DNA of 64,000 nucleotides from SHLQ01 sp033344795 (GTDB lineage: Bacteria; Actinomycetota; Acidimicrobiia; Acidimicrobiales; SHLQ01), in the NCBI GenBank assembly GCA_033344795.1, contig JAWPMS010000001.1, positions 4,802,566 to 4,866,565 on the forward strand, written 5' to 3'. The position numbers and the translations under genes are program-made. How positions within the stretch are numbered: position 1 is the first letter of the stretch; each line of letters begins with the position of its first letter. Shown one piece after another: positions 26,288-34,501 of the stretch. The notes below the pieces were generated by a model. That model was not told where the DNA came from, searched no databases, and saw only the letters and a program-made list of their open reading frames with translations.

Positions 26288-26309
26288 CAACCTCTGGCAG
26301 ACTCGCAGT

Positions 26310-27032
26310 ATGTCGGATGCGATGGAAGCAGAACGCCGCAAGCGAAAGCGCGAGGTCGCGTTGGGATATCGGATCTTCGCCAGTCTCCGCTGGGGCGACC
26401 TCGGCGATGGCCACATAACCGCTCGAGACCCCGAACTCACCGATCACATGTGGTTGCTGCGATTTCCCTGCGGCTTCGAACGAGCGACCGTCGATGATCT
26501 CGTGCTCGTTCGTCCCGATGGCACGACCGAATGTGGGACCGAGATCAACATGACGGCCTACAACATTCATCACCCGATTCACGAAGCTCGACCGGATGTG
26601 ATCGGCGTGGCACACACGCACACGCCGTGGGGCACACCGTTTTGCGCAACTGGCCGACCGCTCAAGGCGATCACGCAAGAGGCCTGCACCTTTCATGACC
26701 GCTGGGCGTTCTTCGACGATGAGGAAGTGCAGATCCTCAATCGCAATGGTGGCGAACGGATCGCAGACGCGCTTGGCGACAAGCAGGTCGGCATTCTGCG
26801 GAGCCACGGGTTGATCAGCACCGGGTCCACAGTCGGCGAAACCATCTCTGCCTTCGTCACGCTCGAACGCGTGACCGAAGCGTTGATGAAGGCTCCTGAC
26901 GCCACCCCGATATCGGACGAGGCCGCGGCGATCGCCAGAGATGACTTGGTCAGCTACCGCTCGCTCGAAACAGCGTTTGACTTCCTCGTCTCACGCCATG
27001 TCGGCGACGCAAGTATCGTTGACGAGCGGTGA
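26310..27032 (+). CDS. class II aldolase/adducin family protein
   Basis: 240 aa. The zinc-binding loop is VIGVAHTHTPWGTPF (His-Thr-His) with a later LRSHGLISTG segment, and the glycine-rich phosphate loop lies near WGDLGDGHITARDPE. Length and order fit the adducin/L-fuculose-1-P aldolase fold. Many such proteins in actinobacteria are of unknown specificity. Follows the PAP2 gene closely on the same strand, and the spacing allows cotranscription. Confidence 0.85.
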   Translation: MSDAMEAERRKRKREVALGYRIFASLRWGDLGDGHITARDPELTDHMWLLRFPCGFERATVDDLVLVRPDGTTECGTEINMTAYNIHHPIHEARPDVIGVAHTHTPWGTPFCATGRPLKAITQEACTFHDRWAFFDDEEVQILNRNGGERIADALGDKQVGILRSHGLISTGSTVGETISAFVTLERVTEALMKAPDATPISDEAAAIARDDLVSYRSLETAFDFLVSRHVGDASIVDER

Positions 27033-27113
27033 AGGCCTGACCAGCTCCTCGCTGGGGTGTCGACCAGAAGTGTCGACGATGTCACTGTCACACCTGGCTG
27101 CAACGGTGGAGAG

Positions 27114-27890
27114 ATGACGAAAGAGAACGAACGAGTCCTACAACGAGTCCGAGCACTTCTCGCCAAGGCTGAGTCGACGACGTTTGCCGAAGAGGCGGCC
27201 TCGCTCACGGCAAAGGCCCACGAGCTGATCGCTGCTCACGCAATCGACCTCGCGATTCTCGAGGAGAAGACCGGTCGCGGGTCGATCGTCTCACGCATGA
27301 TCTTCATCGAGGCGCCGTACCCGAAGGAGAAGTTCTTGCTCTTGAGTGCAGCCGCGAGGGCGAACAACGCGGACTCACTTCTCGGTCTTGGCAGGAGGGG
27401 GTTCGAGCTGCTTCGTGAGGAGGATCGCCTCGATGAGATCGACGCCTCCGGAAGTTTCGCCTGGATCATCGGCTACGAATCCGATCTCGAGTCGGTCGAG
27501 TTGCTCTTCACGTCATTGCTACTTCAGGCGGTCAACGTCATGCTCAATGCCGGATCGAGGACGGATTGGTCCGGTACCAATCGAACCAAGTCATTTCGAC
27601 GATCGTTTCTGATCGGTTTCGCCGATGTCATCGATACACGTCTTCGCGAGACCCTCCGAGCAACCTCAGCGGCCGCCGATGAGGCACGCGGAGGGTCGGT
27701 CTTACCCGTGTTGAAGAGTCGGCGCGAAGAAGTTCGCCAAGAATTGCTCGAACGGTTCCCCGATACGAAAACACTTCGGACTTCAGTCTCGAACTACGAC
27801 GGCATTCAAGCGGGCGTACACGCCGGCCAGCAGGCAGACATTGGCACGAGCCGACTCAGAGGCAAGCAGCGTGCGCTGCGTGGTCGTTGA
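27114..27890 (+). CDS. DUF2786 domain protein
   Basis: 258 aa from ATG at 27114, with GGAGAG just upstream. The N-terminal 40 residues form the DUF2786 helical hairpin (VLQRVRALLAKAESTTFAEEAASLTAKAHEL, quoted in two parts by family: an ALLAKAEST turn and an EAASLTAKAHEL helix). The rest is an alpha-rich domain ending in a basic tail RLRGKQRALRGR. The function of DUF2786 proteins is unknown. Encoded alone after the aldolase gene. Confidence 0.82.
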   Translation: MTKENERVLQRVRALLAKAESTTFAEEAASLTAKAHELIAAHAIDLAILEEKTGRGSIVSRMIFIEAPYPKEKFLLLSAAARANNADSLLGLGRRGFELLREEDRLDEIDASGSFAWIIGYESDLESVELLFTSLLLQAVNVMLNAGSRTDWSGTNRTKSFRRSFLIGFADVIDTRLRETLRATSAAADEARGGSVLPVLKSRREEVRQELLERFPDTKTLRTSVSNYDGIQAGVHAGQQADIGTSRLRGKQRALRGR

Positions 27891-27895
27891 GCCCG

Positions 27896-28093
27896 TTACG
27901 AAATAGCGGCGGGAATCGGGTCCTCGTCGGCGAGCAGATCGTGTGTCGGTGCAGCCGCCAGGAGCGTGCGCACGTCGAGCAGCAGGTCGGTGACCTCACC
28001 AGCGGACATGAGCTCGCGCGACATGGTGGTACCCAGGCCAGCGTCGATCAGGGCGATTGCCTCGGCAATGTTGACTTCCATTGTGTCTGTCAT
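27896..28093 (-). CDS. small acidic protein of unknown function
   Basis: 65 aa from ATG at 28093 (MTDTMEVNIAEAIALIDAGL); AGGTGA lies 6 bases upstream. Predicted to be helical, acidic, and without membrane segments. It has a plausible ribosome site and its own slot between the DUF2786 gene (convergent, stop 5 bases away) and the divergent SDR gene. No family recognised. Confidence 0.5.
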   Translation of the reverse strand: MTDTMEVNIAEAIALIDAGLGTTMSRELMSAGEVTDLLLDVRTLLAAAPTHDLLADEDPIPAAIS

Positions 28094-28268
28094 CTCATTC
28101 ACCTTTCGTGGCAACCGGACTATTTGGATGCAACGAAGTGCCCTCCGACCGCATTCCCAACATCACCGTAGCGCCGTCTGTACATCCACAAACAGCGCGA
28201 CGGTGGTTTGTTGTTCCCTATCGTCAAGAATGCACCCACAGCTGTACGACCAAACAAGGAATCCAGCA

Positions 28269-29039
28269 ATGCAGGTAGAGAACCAGGTGTGTGTCGTCAC
28301 CGGAGCCGCAGCGGGCATTGGCAAGGCGCTGGCGGCGCGTTTCGTGGCCGAGGGTGCATCGGCGGTCGTCGTTGCTGACATCGCGCCAGAGCTCGACCCA
28401 ACCGCCGCAGCGATCGGGGCGCACGCCATTCGCGCTGACGTCTCGAGCGAGGACAGCATCAGATCCCTCATCGAGACCACCGAGGAACGATTCGGTCCGA
28501 TCGGTCTCTTCGTCGCCAACGCCGGCATCGGCGGCTTCTCCGGCGGCGCTGAGGTCCCCGACGACGAATGGCAGCGCATCTGGGAGATCAACGTGATGCA
28601 TCACGTCTGGGCTGCCCGTCACATGATCCCTCGTTGGCAAGAACGTGGTGGCGGCTACCTGTTGACCACCGCTTCAGCCGCGGGGCTCCTTTCGAACCTC
28701 GGCACGGCGCCGTATACGGTCACCAAACACGCAGCAGTTGCCTTCGCCGAATGGCTGTCGATCACGCATGCCGATGAGAACATCCGGGTTTCGGTGCTGT
28801 GTCCACAAGGCGTTCGGACCGCCATGACCGAGGGTGATGATCCAGCGATCGTCAACGTTGTGGCGCAAGGGTTGGTCGAAACCGAGGACGTCGCCGATTC
28901 GGTCATCGCCGGGCTGGCGTCCGAGTCGTTCCACATCCTGCCTCACCCGCAGGTTGCCGAATACGTCAAGCACAAAGGCGCAGACATCGAGAGTTGGTTG
29001 GGTGCCATGCGAAAGCTCCAGCGACGATTCTTCGGCTGA
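28269..29039 (+). CDS. short-chain dehydrogenase/reductase
   Basis: 256 aa from ATG at 28269, with AAGGA 8 bases upstream. Rossmann-fold motif TGAAAGIGKALA at about 11-22, NAG structural motif (VANAGIGG), and the catalytic Ser/Tyr/Lys in TTASAAGLL and YTVTKHAAV. The acidic residue after the second strand (VVVADIAPELDP) indicates NAD(H) preference. Substrate unknown. One base separates its stop from the glycosylase gene start, so the two are an operon. Confidence 0.92.
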   Translation: MQVENQVCVVTGAAAGIGKALAARFVAEGASAVVVADIAPELDPTAAAIGAHAIRADVSSEDSIRSLIETTEERFGPIGLFVANAGIGGFSGGAEVPDDEWQRIWEINVMHHVWAARHMIPRWQERGGGYLLTTASAAGLLSNLGTAPYTVTKHAAVAFAEWLSITHADENIRVSVLCPQGVRTAMTEGDDPAIVNVVAQGLVETEDVADSVIAGLASESFHILPHPQVAEYVKHKGADIESWLGAMRKLQRRFFG

Positions 29040-29040
29040 C

Positions 29041-29691
29041 ATGACGACGTTCGTTCCCGCTCGTCTCGCAGCGTTGCATCGCTCGACACCGGTAGGGGCA
29101 CACGTCGACCTCCAAAAGCCGTCGACGTACTCGAGCCAACGTTGGGCTGACGTGCTCGACGGCGCCGGGTTCAGTCAGTCTGGCGAACGTCGGTGGACAC
29201 TGGCCGACAGCATCCGACCCAACATGGTCTTGCTGATGTGCGGACTCAACCCTTCTCCGGCCTCCGCCGACGACGGCGTGGCGTTCGCACGGCCGGGTAA
29301 TCGATTCTGGCCAGCGATGCTCGCTGCGAATCTGGCCGAGGCCGATCGTGATCCGCAGGCGTTGCTGCGGCGGCACCGAATCGGGATGACCGATATCGTC
29401 AAACGCACCACCAGGCGCGCCGACGAGCTGAGCGCCGCAGAGTACGTCGATGGCTTGGCACGCCTTCATCGGCTTGCAGAATGGTTGGAACCCGACGCGC
29501 TCTGTTTCGTTGGCTTGGCCGGCTGGCGCGCCGCAGTCGACAAAAAGGCCACGCCCGGCTGGCAGGAGCATCAGATCGGCGGACGCCCCGCCTACGTCAT
29601 GCCTTCGACGAGTGGGCTCAATGCGAGTGCTCAGCTCCCTGATCTTGTCGCTCACCTTCGCGCAGCCACGAGGTCACGGCGTTCCTGCTAA
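29041..29691 (+). CDS. mug: Mug-type G/U mismatch DNA glycosylase (UDG superfamily family 2)
   Basis: 216 aa. The UDG active-site motif is VLLMCGLNPSPASADDGVAF (GLNPSP with the family-2 Asn), followed by RPGNRFWPAMLAA and the DNA-intercalation loop MPSTSGLNASAQ. These match Mug/TDG enzymes, which remove uracil, thymine or ethenocytosine opposite guanine. The enzyme is larger than E. coli Mug by an N-terminal ~60-residue extension. Its gene starts one base after the SDR stop. Confidence 0.88.
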   Translation: MTTFVPARLAALHRSTPVGAHVDLQKPSTYSSQRWADVLDGAGFSQSGERRWTLADSIRPNMVLLMCGLNPSPASADDGVAFARPGNRFWPAMLAANLAEADRDPQALLRRHRIGMTDIVKRTTRRADELSAAEYVDGLARLHRLAEWLEPDALCFVGLAGWRAAVDKKATPGWQEHQIGGRPAYVMPSTSGLNASAQLPDLVAHLRAATRSRRSC

Positions 29692-29696
29692 TGACT

Positions 29697-31091
29697 TCAG
29701 AGTGCTGGGGCCAGATGGTGAAACGGATTCGCAGCCTCGAGGGCCGCTGCAACCTCGAGCAGCTCTCGATCGTGTCCGGCTCGAGCGACCAGTTGTAGCC
29801 CCACAGGTAGTCCGTCGTCGGTGAAACCGGCTGGTATCGAGATGGCCGGGCACTCGGTCGACGTGATGACGCAGCAGGCCATCATCCAGTCCAGGTAGTC
29901 GTCGAGGGGTTCGCCGTCGATGTCGGTCGGATACTCGATCTCGACGTCGAAAGCAGGTACTTGCACCGTGGGTAGAGCGAGGACGTCGAAGTCATCGAAG
30001 AAGTCGCTCATCAGTCGATGAAGGTCAGCCTTCATCGTCTCGGCCTCGAGCAGATCTTCGATCTCGAGTGACCGCCCGAAGGCGATGTTCTCTCGAACCG
30101 TAGCTTTCATCTGTGCCTGCAGCTCGCCGTCGTAGTCGTCTCCAAGGTTGCGGTATGACAACCCTCTGAGCACACGAAATATGCGTTCCCCGTCACCGAG
30201 ATCGGGCGACGCCGACTCGACCGTACCGCCGACACCCACCACCGTTCGGGCGGCCGCCTCACAGATCCGAAGTACGTCGGAATCACACTTCAGAATCCCG
30301 AGATCTCCACCCCAAGCGACGCGAGGATTCGATGCAGGTGTGATGGCGCGGAACACCGATCCCAGCTCTGGCCTTGCGCGCGGATCATGTGGATCTGGTC
30401 CTGCCAATGCCGACAACACCAGCGCCGTATCAGCGACCGTCCGACCCATGGGACCGGCAACGCCAAGCCGAAGATGCGTAGAGGTCTGCTGTGGCGCCGC
30501 GACCCTGCCGATACTCGGCCGCAGCCCGACCACGTTGCACATCGCAGCGGGATTCCGCAAGGAGCCGCCCAGGTCCGTTCCATCAGCGATCGGCAACATT
30601 CTTGCCGCCAGTGCTGCTGCGGCTCCACCGCTACTTCCACCGGCAGTCTTGTTGAGATTCCACGGGTTTCGGGTTATCCCGAACACATCGTTGAAGGTGT
30701 GCGACCCGGTCCCGAACTCGGGAGTATTCGTCTTTCCGATGATGATCGCACCCGCCGCACGAAGCTGTGCCGCGACATGACCATCGGCGCTTGCTGGCTC
30801 GTTACTCGTCACGAGCGAGCCCGACCGCGTGGGCAATCCTGCGACGTCCGCGAGGTCCTTCACCGCGACTGGAAGACCGTGGAGTGGACCGCGCGCAACC
30901 GTTCGATCAGCCGTTGCGGCGTCGGCCAACACCGCAGCACGATCTCGCCTGGAAACGATCGCATTGACCCGCCCATTCAGATCATCGATCCGATCGAGGT
31001 GTGCGGTGACGACCTCCGTCGAGCTGAGCTCGCGCGTCGCTATGGAGGCAGCCAACTCGACAGCCGACAGCTGGGTGAGGTCGAGTTGCAT
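29697..31091 (-). CDS. amidase, amidase-signature family
   Basis: 464 aa from ATG at 31091 (MQLDLTQLSAVELAASIA). The amidase-signature triad is complete and correctly spaced: Lys78 (PVAVKDLAD), Ser153 in TAGGSSGGAAAA, and nucleophile Ser177 in GTDLGGSLRNPA. It resembles GatA-like stand-alone amidases but no gatB/gatC lies nearby, so it probably hydrolyses a free amide or carbamate in the cytosol. The 3' end abuts the convergent glycosylase gene. Confidence 0.9.
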   Translation of the reverse strand: MQLDLTQLSAVELAASIATRELSSTEVVTAHLDRIDDLNGRVNAIVSRRDRAAVLADAATADRTVARGPLHGLPVAVKDLADVAGLPTRSGSLVTSNEPASADGHVAAQLRAAGAIIIGKTNTPEFGTGSHTFNDVFGITRNPWNLNKTAGGSSGGAAAALAARMLPIADGTDLGGSLRNPAAMCNVVGLRPSIGRVAAPQQTSTHLRLGVAGPMGRTVADTALVLSALAGPDPHDPRARPELGSVFRAITPASNPRVAWGGDLGILKCDSDVLRICEAAARTVVGVGGTVESASPDLGDGERIFRVLRGLSYRNLGDDYDGELQAQMKATVRENIAFGRSLEIEDLLEAETMKADLHRLMSDFFDDFDVLALPTVQVPAFDVEIEYPTDIDGEPLDDYLDWMMACCVITSTECPAISIPAGFTDDGLPVGLQLVARAGHDRELLEVAAALEAANPFHHLAPAL

Positions 31092-31184
31092 CGGTCCAGT
31101 CTCGCAGGTCCGGCTACTCCGAAGGCCCACCGCAAGCGCAACGATGGCAGGCGCGTTCGAACTGAATCGTCGAGCGCCCGGGGA

Positions 31185-31856
31185 TCAACGAGCGAGGACG
31201 ACGTCCTCGGAGGTGGGCTGAACCTCACCTGTGCGTCCCCACGTCTGACGAGCCGCGTGGAGCGCGAAGCCTGTGGCGATGGCGTTGATGCCGAAGTGGA
31301 ACCAGACTCGAGACGCGACCAGCGCCGAGCCTTCGACCAACCCAAACATCGTCGACAATCCGTTCGCCTTGCCAAACGCCAACAGCGTCCCGACGAGCAA
31401 GACGTGCTCCGCGACGTGAAACACCTGTACCGCTTCGGCACGATTCAAGCTGGGGATCACCCGATCCTGCGAGCGCATTGCGACTTGCCACGCCGTGAGC
31501 GCTCCGAGAAAGACCACGTTGCCCGTCAGATGCAACATCTCGACGCCAAGTGACGTTGGGGTATCAGCTGAAGGAACAAGCGAACAGAAGTACAACAATC
31601 CGTCCGCAGTCCCCGATGCCCAAGAAGAGAGCCACGGTGATTCACCCGGTTTCGCAAACCAGAACCCGAGCTGCAGGCCGTGTTCGAGAACGTGGATCAC
31701 CTGAAACGTGAGCCCACCCGCAGCAACTGCTTGCATGGTCCGGCGAGCACTAGCCGCTGGCGACGAGAACCGATACACCACGATCGCGGCTGCGATGGCG
31801 CAACCGAGCGCCAAGAGGAGTCCTGCGGTGGTCGCTGGTAGCGGAGGCTGCGGCAT
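31185..31856 (-). CDS. multi-pass membrane protein with intramembrane histidines
   Basis: 223 aa from ATG at 31856 (MPQPPLPATTAGLLL), with an upstream ATG at 31937 possible. About five or six hydrophobic helices. Histidines fall next to Glu inside or beside them: VIHVLEHGLQLGFW, FHVAEHVLLVG, EMLHLTG and WFHFGINAI. The repeating H-x2-EH pattern suggests a metal- or haem-binding membrane protein, but I recognise no family. Lies between amidase and GDPD genes on the same strand. Confidence 0.7.
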   Translation of the reverse strand: MPQPPLPATTAGLLLALGCAIAAAIVVYRFSSPAASARRTMQAVAAGGLTFQVIHVLEHGLQLGFWFAKPGESPWLSSWASGTADGLLYFCSLVPSADTPTSLGVEMLHLTGNVVFLGALTAWQVAMRSQDRVIPSLNRAEAVQVFHVAEHVLLVGTLLAFGKANGLSTMFGLVEGSALVASRVWFHFGINAIATGFALHAARQTWGRTGEVQPTSEDVVLAR

Positions 31857-31982
31857 TCCGGTCCATCGACGGCGACCTACCCAGATTGAGGACTCTTTCG
31901 GATGAGCCACTGAACTGCGTCGGCCAGGTGACGTCAAGATCTGCGTCAGGGATGGGTTGGGGACTTCTTCTTGCCAGAGGTG

Positions 31983-32594
31983 TCAACGAACGAGACGGAG
32001 ATCGTCCAGGATCACTCCCGTCGCCCCGAGCGCAAGCAGTCGGTCGACGTGTGCTTCTTCGGTGGCCGCCCAGCAAAAGACGAGACCCTTCTTGGCCAGG
32101 CGTTTGAAGACCGTGTCGCTCAGAAGGCGATAGTGCACGACGCTTCCGTCGGTCTGCAGCCGAGAAGGGAGCCACAGCAACAGCGCAAGTTCGAACCGGT
32201 TGCCTGCGGATCGAATGGTGCGGACACCCTCGTCTGACGCAAACGGTGCGAGCAGCCACCAGGGCTTCGTCGAAACGGTCAGGGGGCGCCTCGCTCCGAC
32301 TACGGCACGAACCCGACGCGACAGCCGAGGCGTGAACCCCTTGAGATCGAGCCAGAAATGCGTATCGGAGTCCGCCGCCGACACGATCTCGACCAGTTCC
32401 GGAACCTCGACGTCTTCTGGCAGCAGGTACCAGCGTTCCCACAGTCGACGAGTGAAGACGAGCTTCTTTGCATGTCGGACCTCAACTCGGCCGCGCTCAC
32501 CCAAGTGCACGTCAACTTCGATCACGTCGGCCACAGGCGCGGCAGCCCGGAGTCTTCCGATGTCGTTGCCGGCACGGTGGGCGATGAACTCCAT
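31983..32594 (-). CDS. glycerophosphodiester phosphodiesterase-like protein
   Basis: 203 aa from ATG at 32594 (MEFIAHRAGND). The GDPD TIM-barrel motifs are visible: AHRAG (catalytic His), VIEVDVHL (metal Glu/Asp), VEVRHAKKL (second catalytic His), HFWLDLKG, and the terminal VFCWAATEE and GVILDDL. The protein is shorter than typical GDPDs (about 240 aa), because the small insertion domain is reduced. It would release glycerol-3-P from glycerophosphodiesters. It starts 11 bases after the upstream membrane-protein gene, forming an operon. Confidence 0.83.
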   Translation of the reverse strand: MEFIAHRAGNDIGRLRAAAPVADVIEVDVHLGERGRVEVRHAKKLVFTRRLWERWYLLPEDVEVPELVEIVSAADSDTHFWLDLKGFTPRLSRRVRAVVGARRPLTVSTKPWWLLAPFASDEGVRTIRSAGNRFELALLLWLPSRLQTDGSVVHYRLLSDTVFKRLAKKGLVFCWAATEEAHVDRLLALGATGVILDDLRLVR

Positions 32595-32605
32595 CCTGTG
32601 CGGGC

Positions 32606-33283
32606 CTAGGAGTGCGTGATCGCCATGGACGAACCGAACTCGACGCTCAGCCCATCTCGTTTCATCGCGTGTCGGAACCAGATGACAGCGATCCCGAGTG
32701 TGACCGCCGTGAACGACGGTCCGGTGAAGGACTTGATGACGACGAACGTGGTGGCCGATTGGGTCAGCAGCAACCACAAGGTGAATCCGGCGTTTATCAG
32801 GCTCGTCACGGCCCAAAGCATCGACAGGCGAAGGAAGAACAGTTTGAGCATCGGGTGCTCCGCCATGTCGGGATCGAACGGACAGAAGTCGTGTGCCAGA
32901 CGTTCGGCGAGGGGTTTTCCCATTGGGATGGAGATCATGAAGGCGATTCCGACAAGTCCCGTGGAAATCGTCGGCTGCAAGAAGTACACAACCAGGCTTC
33001 CAGTTGCAAGAGCGGCGATCGTGCGCGCGGTGAGCCCAACGACGCTCAAGATGACCAAACCGGGAACCTTGCGGCCAGTAGCCATCCGATAGGACATCGC
33101 CGAGACAGACCATCCGAGCGCGGCGAGGAGCGCGCCCGTTGTTCCGACCATCTTCAGGAAGCCAAGGAACACGGCGATCGGGATGAGTTTGCCTTCGATC
33201 ACGTTGGGCATCGAGTGGCGTATCACCGCACGCACACCGGGGATTACGAGTGGCTTCTGCAAGGCGGGTGAGACTGCTTTCAT
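32606..33283 (-). CDS. VC0807-like membrane protein
   Basis: 225 aa from ATG at 33283 (MKAVSPALQKPLVIPG). Six hydrophobic segments, including IPIAVFLGFLKMVGTTGALLAA, LVILSVVGLTARTIAALA and TFVVIKSFTGPSFTAVTLG. Layout and the conserved GRKVPGL and ERLAHDFCPFD loops match the VC0807/intracellular-septation-like group, whose function is unknown. The overlap-free 11-base gap to the GDPD gene suggests cotranscription. Confidence 0.75.
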   Translation of the reverse strand: MKAVSPALQKPLVIPGVRAVIRHSMPNVIEGKLIPIAVFLGFLKMVGTTGALLAALGWSVSAMSYRMATGRKVPGLVILSVVGLTARTIAALATGSLVVYFLQPTISTGLVGIAFMISIPMGKPLAERLAHDFCPFDPDMAEHPMLKLFFLRLSMLWAVTSLINAGFTLWLLLTQSATTFVVIKSFTGPSFTAVTLGIAVIWFRHAMKRDGLSVEFGSSMAITHS

Positions 33284-33415
33284 CAACGGCGAAATCCTGA
33301 CCCTAGAACACGATGGCTTGCAAGTGAGCTCGCGCCCCCCGCGCGCCATCACGGACGTACACCTTCTCGTCTGGATCGGCATCAGGATTGTCAGAGTTGA
33401 GAGTGACCGAGTTCA

Positions 33416-33430
33416 CTAACCTTTCGTAAG
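33416..33430. promoter_or_regulatory. candidate HxlR operator, distal copy
   Basis: CTAAC-CTTTC-GTAAG, an imperfect 5-5-5 inverted repeat 76 bases before the azoreductase start. It shares spacing and right arm with the proximal copy at 33472-33486 (start-to-start distance 56 bases). Confidence 0.55.
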
Positions 33431-33471
33431 TCATGCGCAGTAGGCACAGCTACGGTTACTGCATCCCGGTA

Positions 33472-33486
33472 CTTACTATTCGTAAG
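33472..33486. promoter_or_regulatory. candidate HxlR operator, proximal copy
   Basis: CTTAC-TATTC-GTAAG, a perfect 5-5-5 inverted repeat 20 bases before the azoreductase ATG, where it would cover the -10 region. The (A)CTTAC-N5-GTAAG layout resembles operators of quinone-sensing HxlR/DUF24 regulators, and an HxlR gene lies 0.6 kb downstream. Confidence 0.6.
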
Positions 33487-33506
33487 CCTCTCGAAAGAAG
33501 ACCCAC

Positions 33507-34091
33507 ATGACCACGATCCTTCGACTCGACTCATCCGCTAGCGGAGACAGCTCGGTGACAAACAGCTTGAGCGACCTACTCATCGAGACCTTGTCGGCAA
33601 CCGAACAACGCGTCGATCTCATTCAACGCGACCTCACGGCGCTACCGGCGTTGAACAACGACCTGCTCAGCGCCAACAACGCCCCCGAGTCTGAGCGTTC
33701 GCCCGCTCAAGTGGAGCTCGCCGAAACCGCCGATGCGATCATCGCGGAGCTCGAAGCAGCTGACATCGTCGTGATCGGCGCTCCCATCTACAACTTCGGG
33801 GTTCCAAGCGGCGTGAAGGCGTGGATGGACCTCGCAGCGCGGGCCGGCCGAACCTTCGACTACACCGAGTCAGGGCCCGCTGGCCGCCTCCTCGGCAAGA
33901 AGGCGTATGTCGTCTCGGCTTCTGGCGGCGTGCAGCTCGGGAGCGAAGCCGACTTTGCAACACCACACCTCACCGTGTTCCTCAACTTCCTGGGCATCAC
34001 CGACGTCAATCTCATCGACGCTGGCGGGCTCTTGATGGACGAGTCGAAGTTCGGCAAGGCTCAGGACCAGATCCGAGCGCTGGCAGCCTAG
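33507..34091 (+). CDS. azoR: FMN-dependent NADH-azoreductase/quinone reductase
   Basis: 194 aa flavodoxin-like fold. FMN phosphate-binding start LRLDSSASGDSSVTNSLSD is family-typical, with GAPIYNFGVPSGVKAWMDLAARAGRTF and VVSASGGVQLGSE forming the isoalloxazine loops of AzoR/AcpD. The enzyme performs two-electron reduction of quinones and azo compounds with NADH. Two inverted-repeat operators sit upstream and an HxlR regulator downstream, pointing to induction by electrophilic quinones. Confidence 0.92.
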   Translation: MTTILRLDSSASGDSSVTNSLSDLLIETLSATEQRVDLIQRDLTALPALNNDLLSANNAPESERSPAQVELAETADAIIAELEAADIVVIGAPIYNFGVPSGVKAWMDLAARAGRTFDYTESGPAGRLLGKKAYVVSASGGVQLGSEADFATPHLTVFLNFLGITDVNLIDAGGLLMDESKFGKAQDQIRALAA

Positions 34092-34129
34092 TAGTCACGG
34101 TGGAGGTGACGTACTCTGTTCTGCAGATC

Positions 34130-34498
34130 ATGAATGAGCACGCCACCTCCACTGAAGACGTCCCGCAGAGCGACTACTGCCCGTACTTCCAGCACGCAGT
34201 CGAACTGATCGGACGACGGTGGACCGGTTCGATCCTCAAGGTATTGGGCACGAAGTCGCTCCGGTTCAGTGAACTTCGCGACCGAATCCCAGGGCTCTCC
34301 GACCGGCTGCTCACCGCTCGCCTGTCAGAACTCGAAACCGAGGGTGTCATTGCTCGATCGGACTGCGAGGGAGAAATCCGGTACTCGCTCACGCCCAAGG
34401 GATTGGCACTCAACCCGGTGCTCGACGCCATAGCGTCATGGAGCCATTCACACCCGGACCACGTTCCCGAGACATTCCCCGGTCGCCGGCGCTGTTGA
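34130..34498 (+). CDS. HxlR/DUF24-family winged-helix regulator with N-terminal redox cysteine
   Basis: 122 aa from ATG at 34130; GTGs at 34100-34106 are possible alternative starts. The HxlR wHTH runs from IGRRWTGSILKVLGTKSLRFSELRDRIPG through LSDRLLTARLSELETEG to the wing IRYSLTPKG (each quoted as family blocks). Cys17 (YCPYF) occupies the position used for thiol oxidation or quinone adduction in YodB and QorR. It lies 38 bases after azoR and 3 bases before a P450 gene, so it probably controls both through the sites upstream of azoR. Confidence 0.88.
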   Translation: MNEHATSTEDVPQSDYCPYFQHAVELIGRRWTGSILKVLGTKSLRFSELRDRIPGLSDRLLTARLSELETEGVIARSDCEGEIRYSLTPKGLALNPVLDAIASWSHSHPDHVPETFPGRRRC

Positions 34499-34501
34499 GG
34501 T

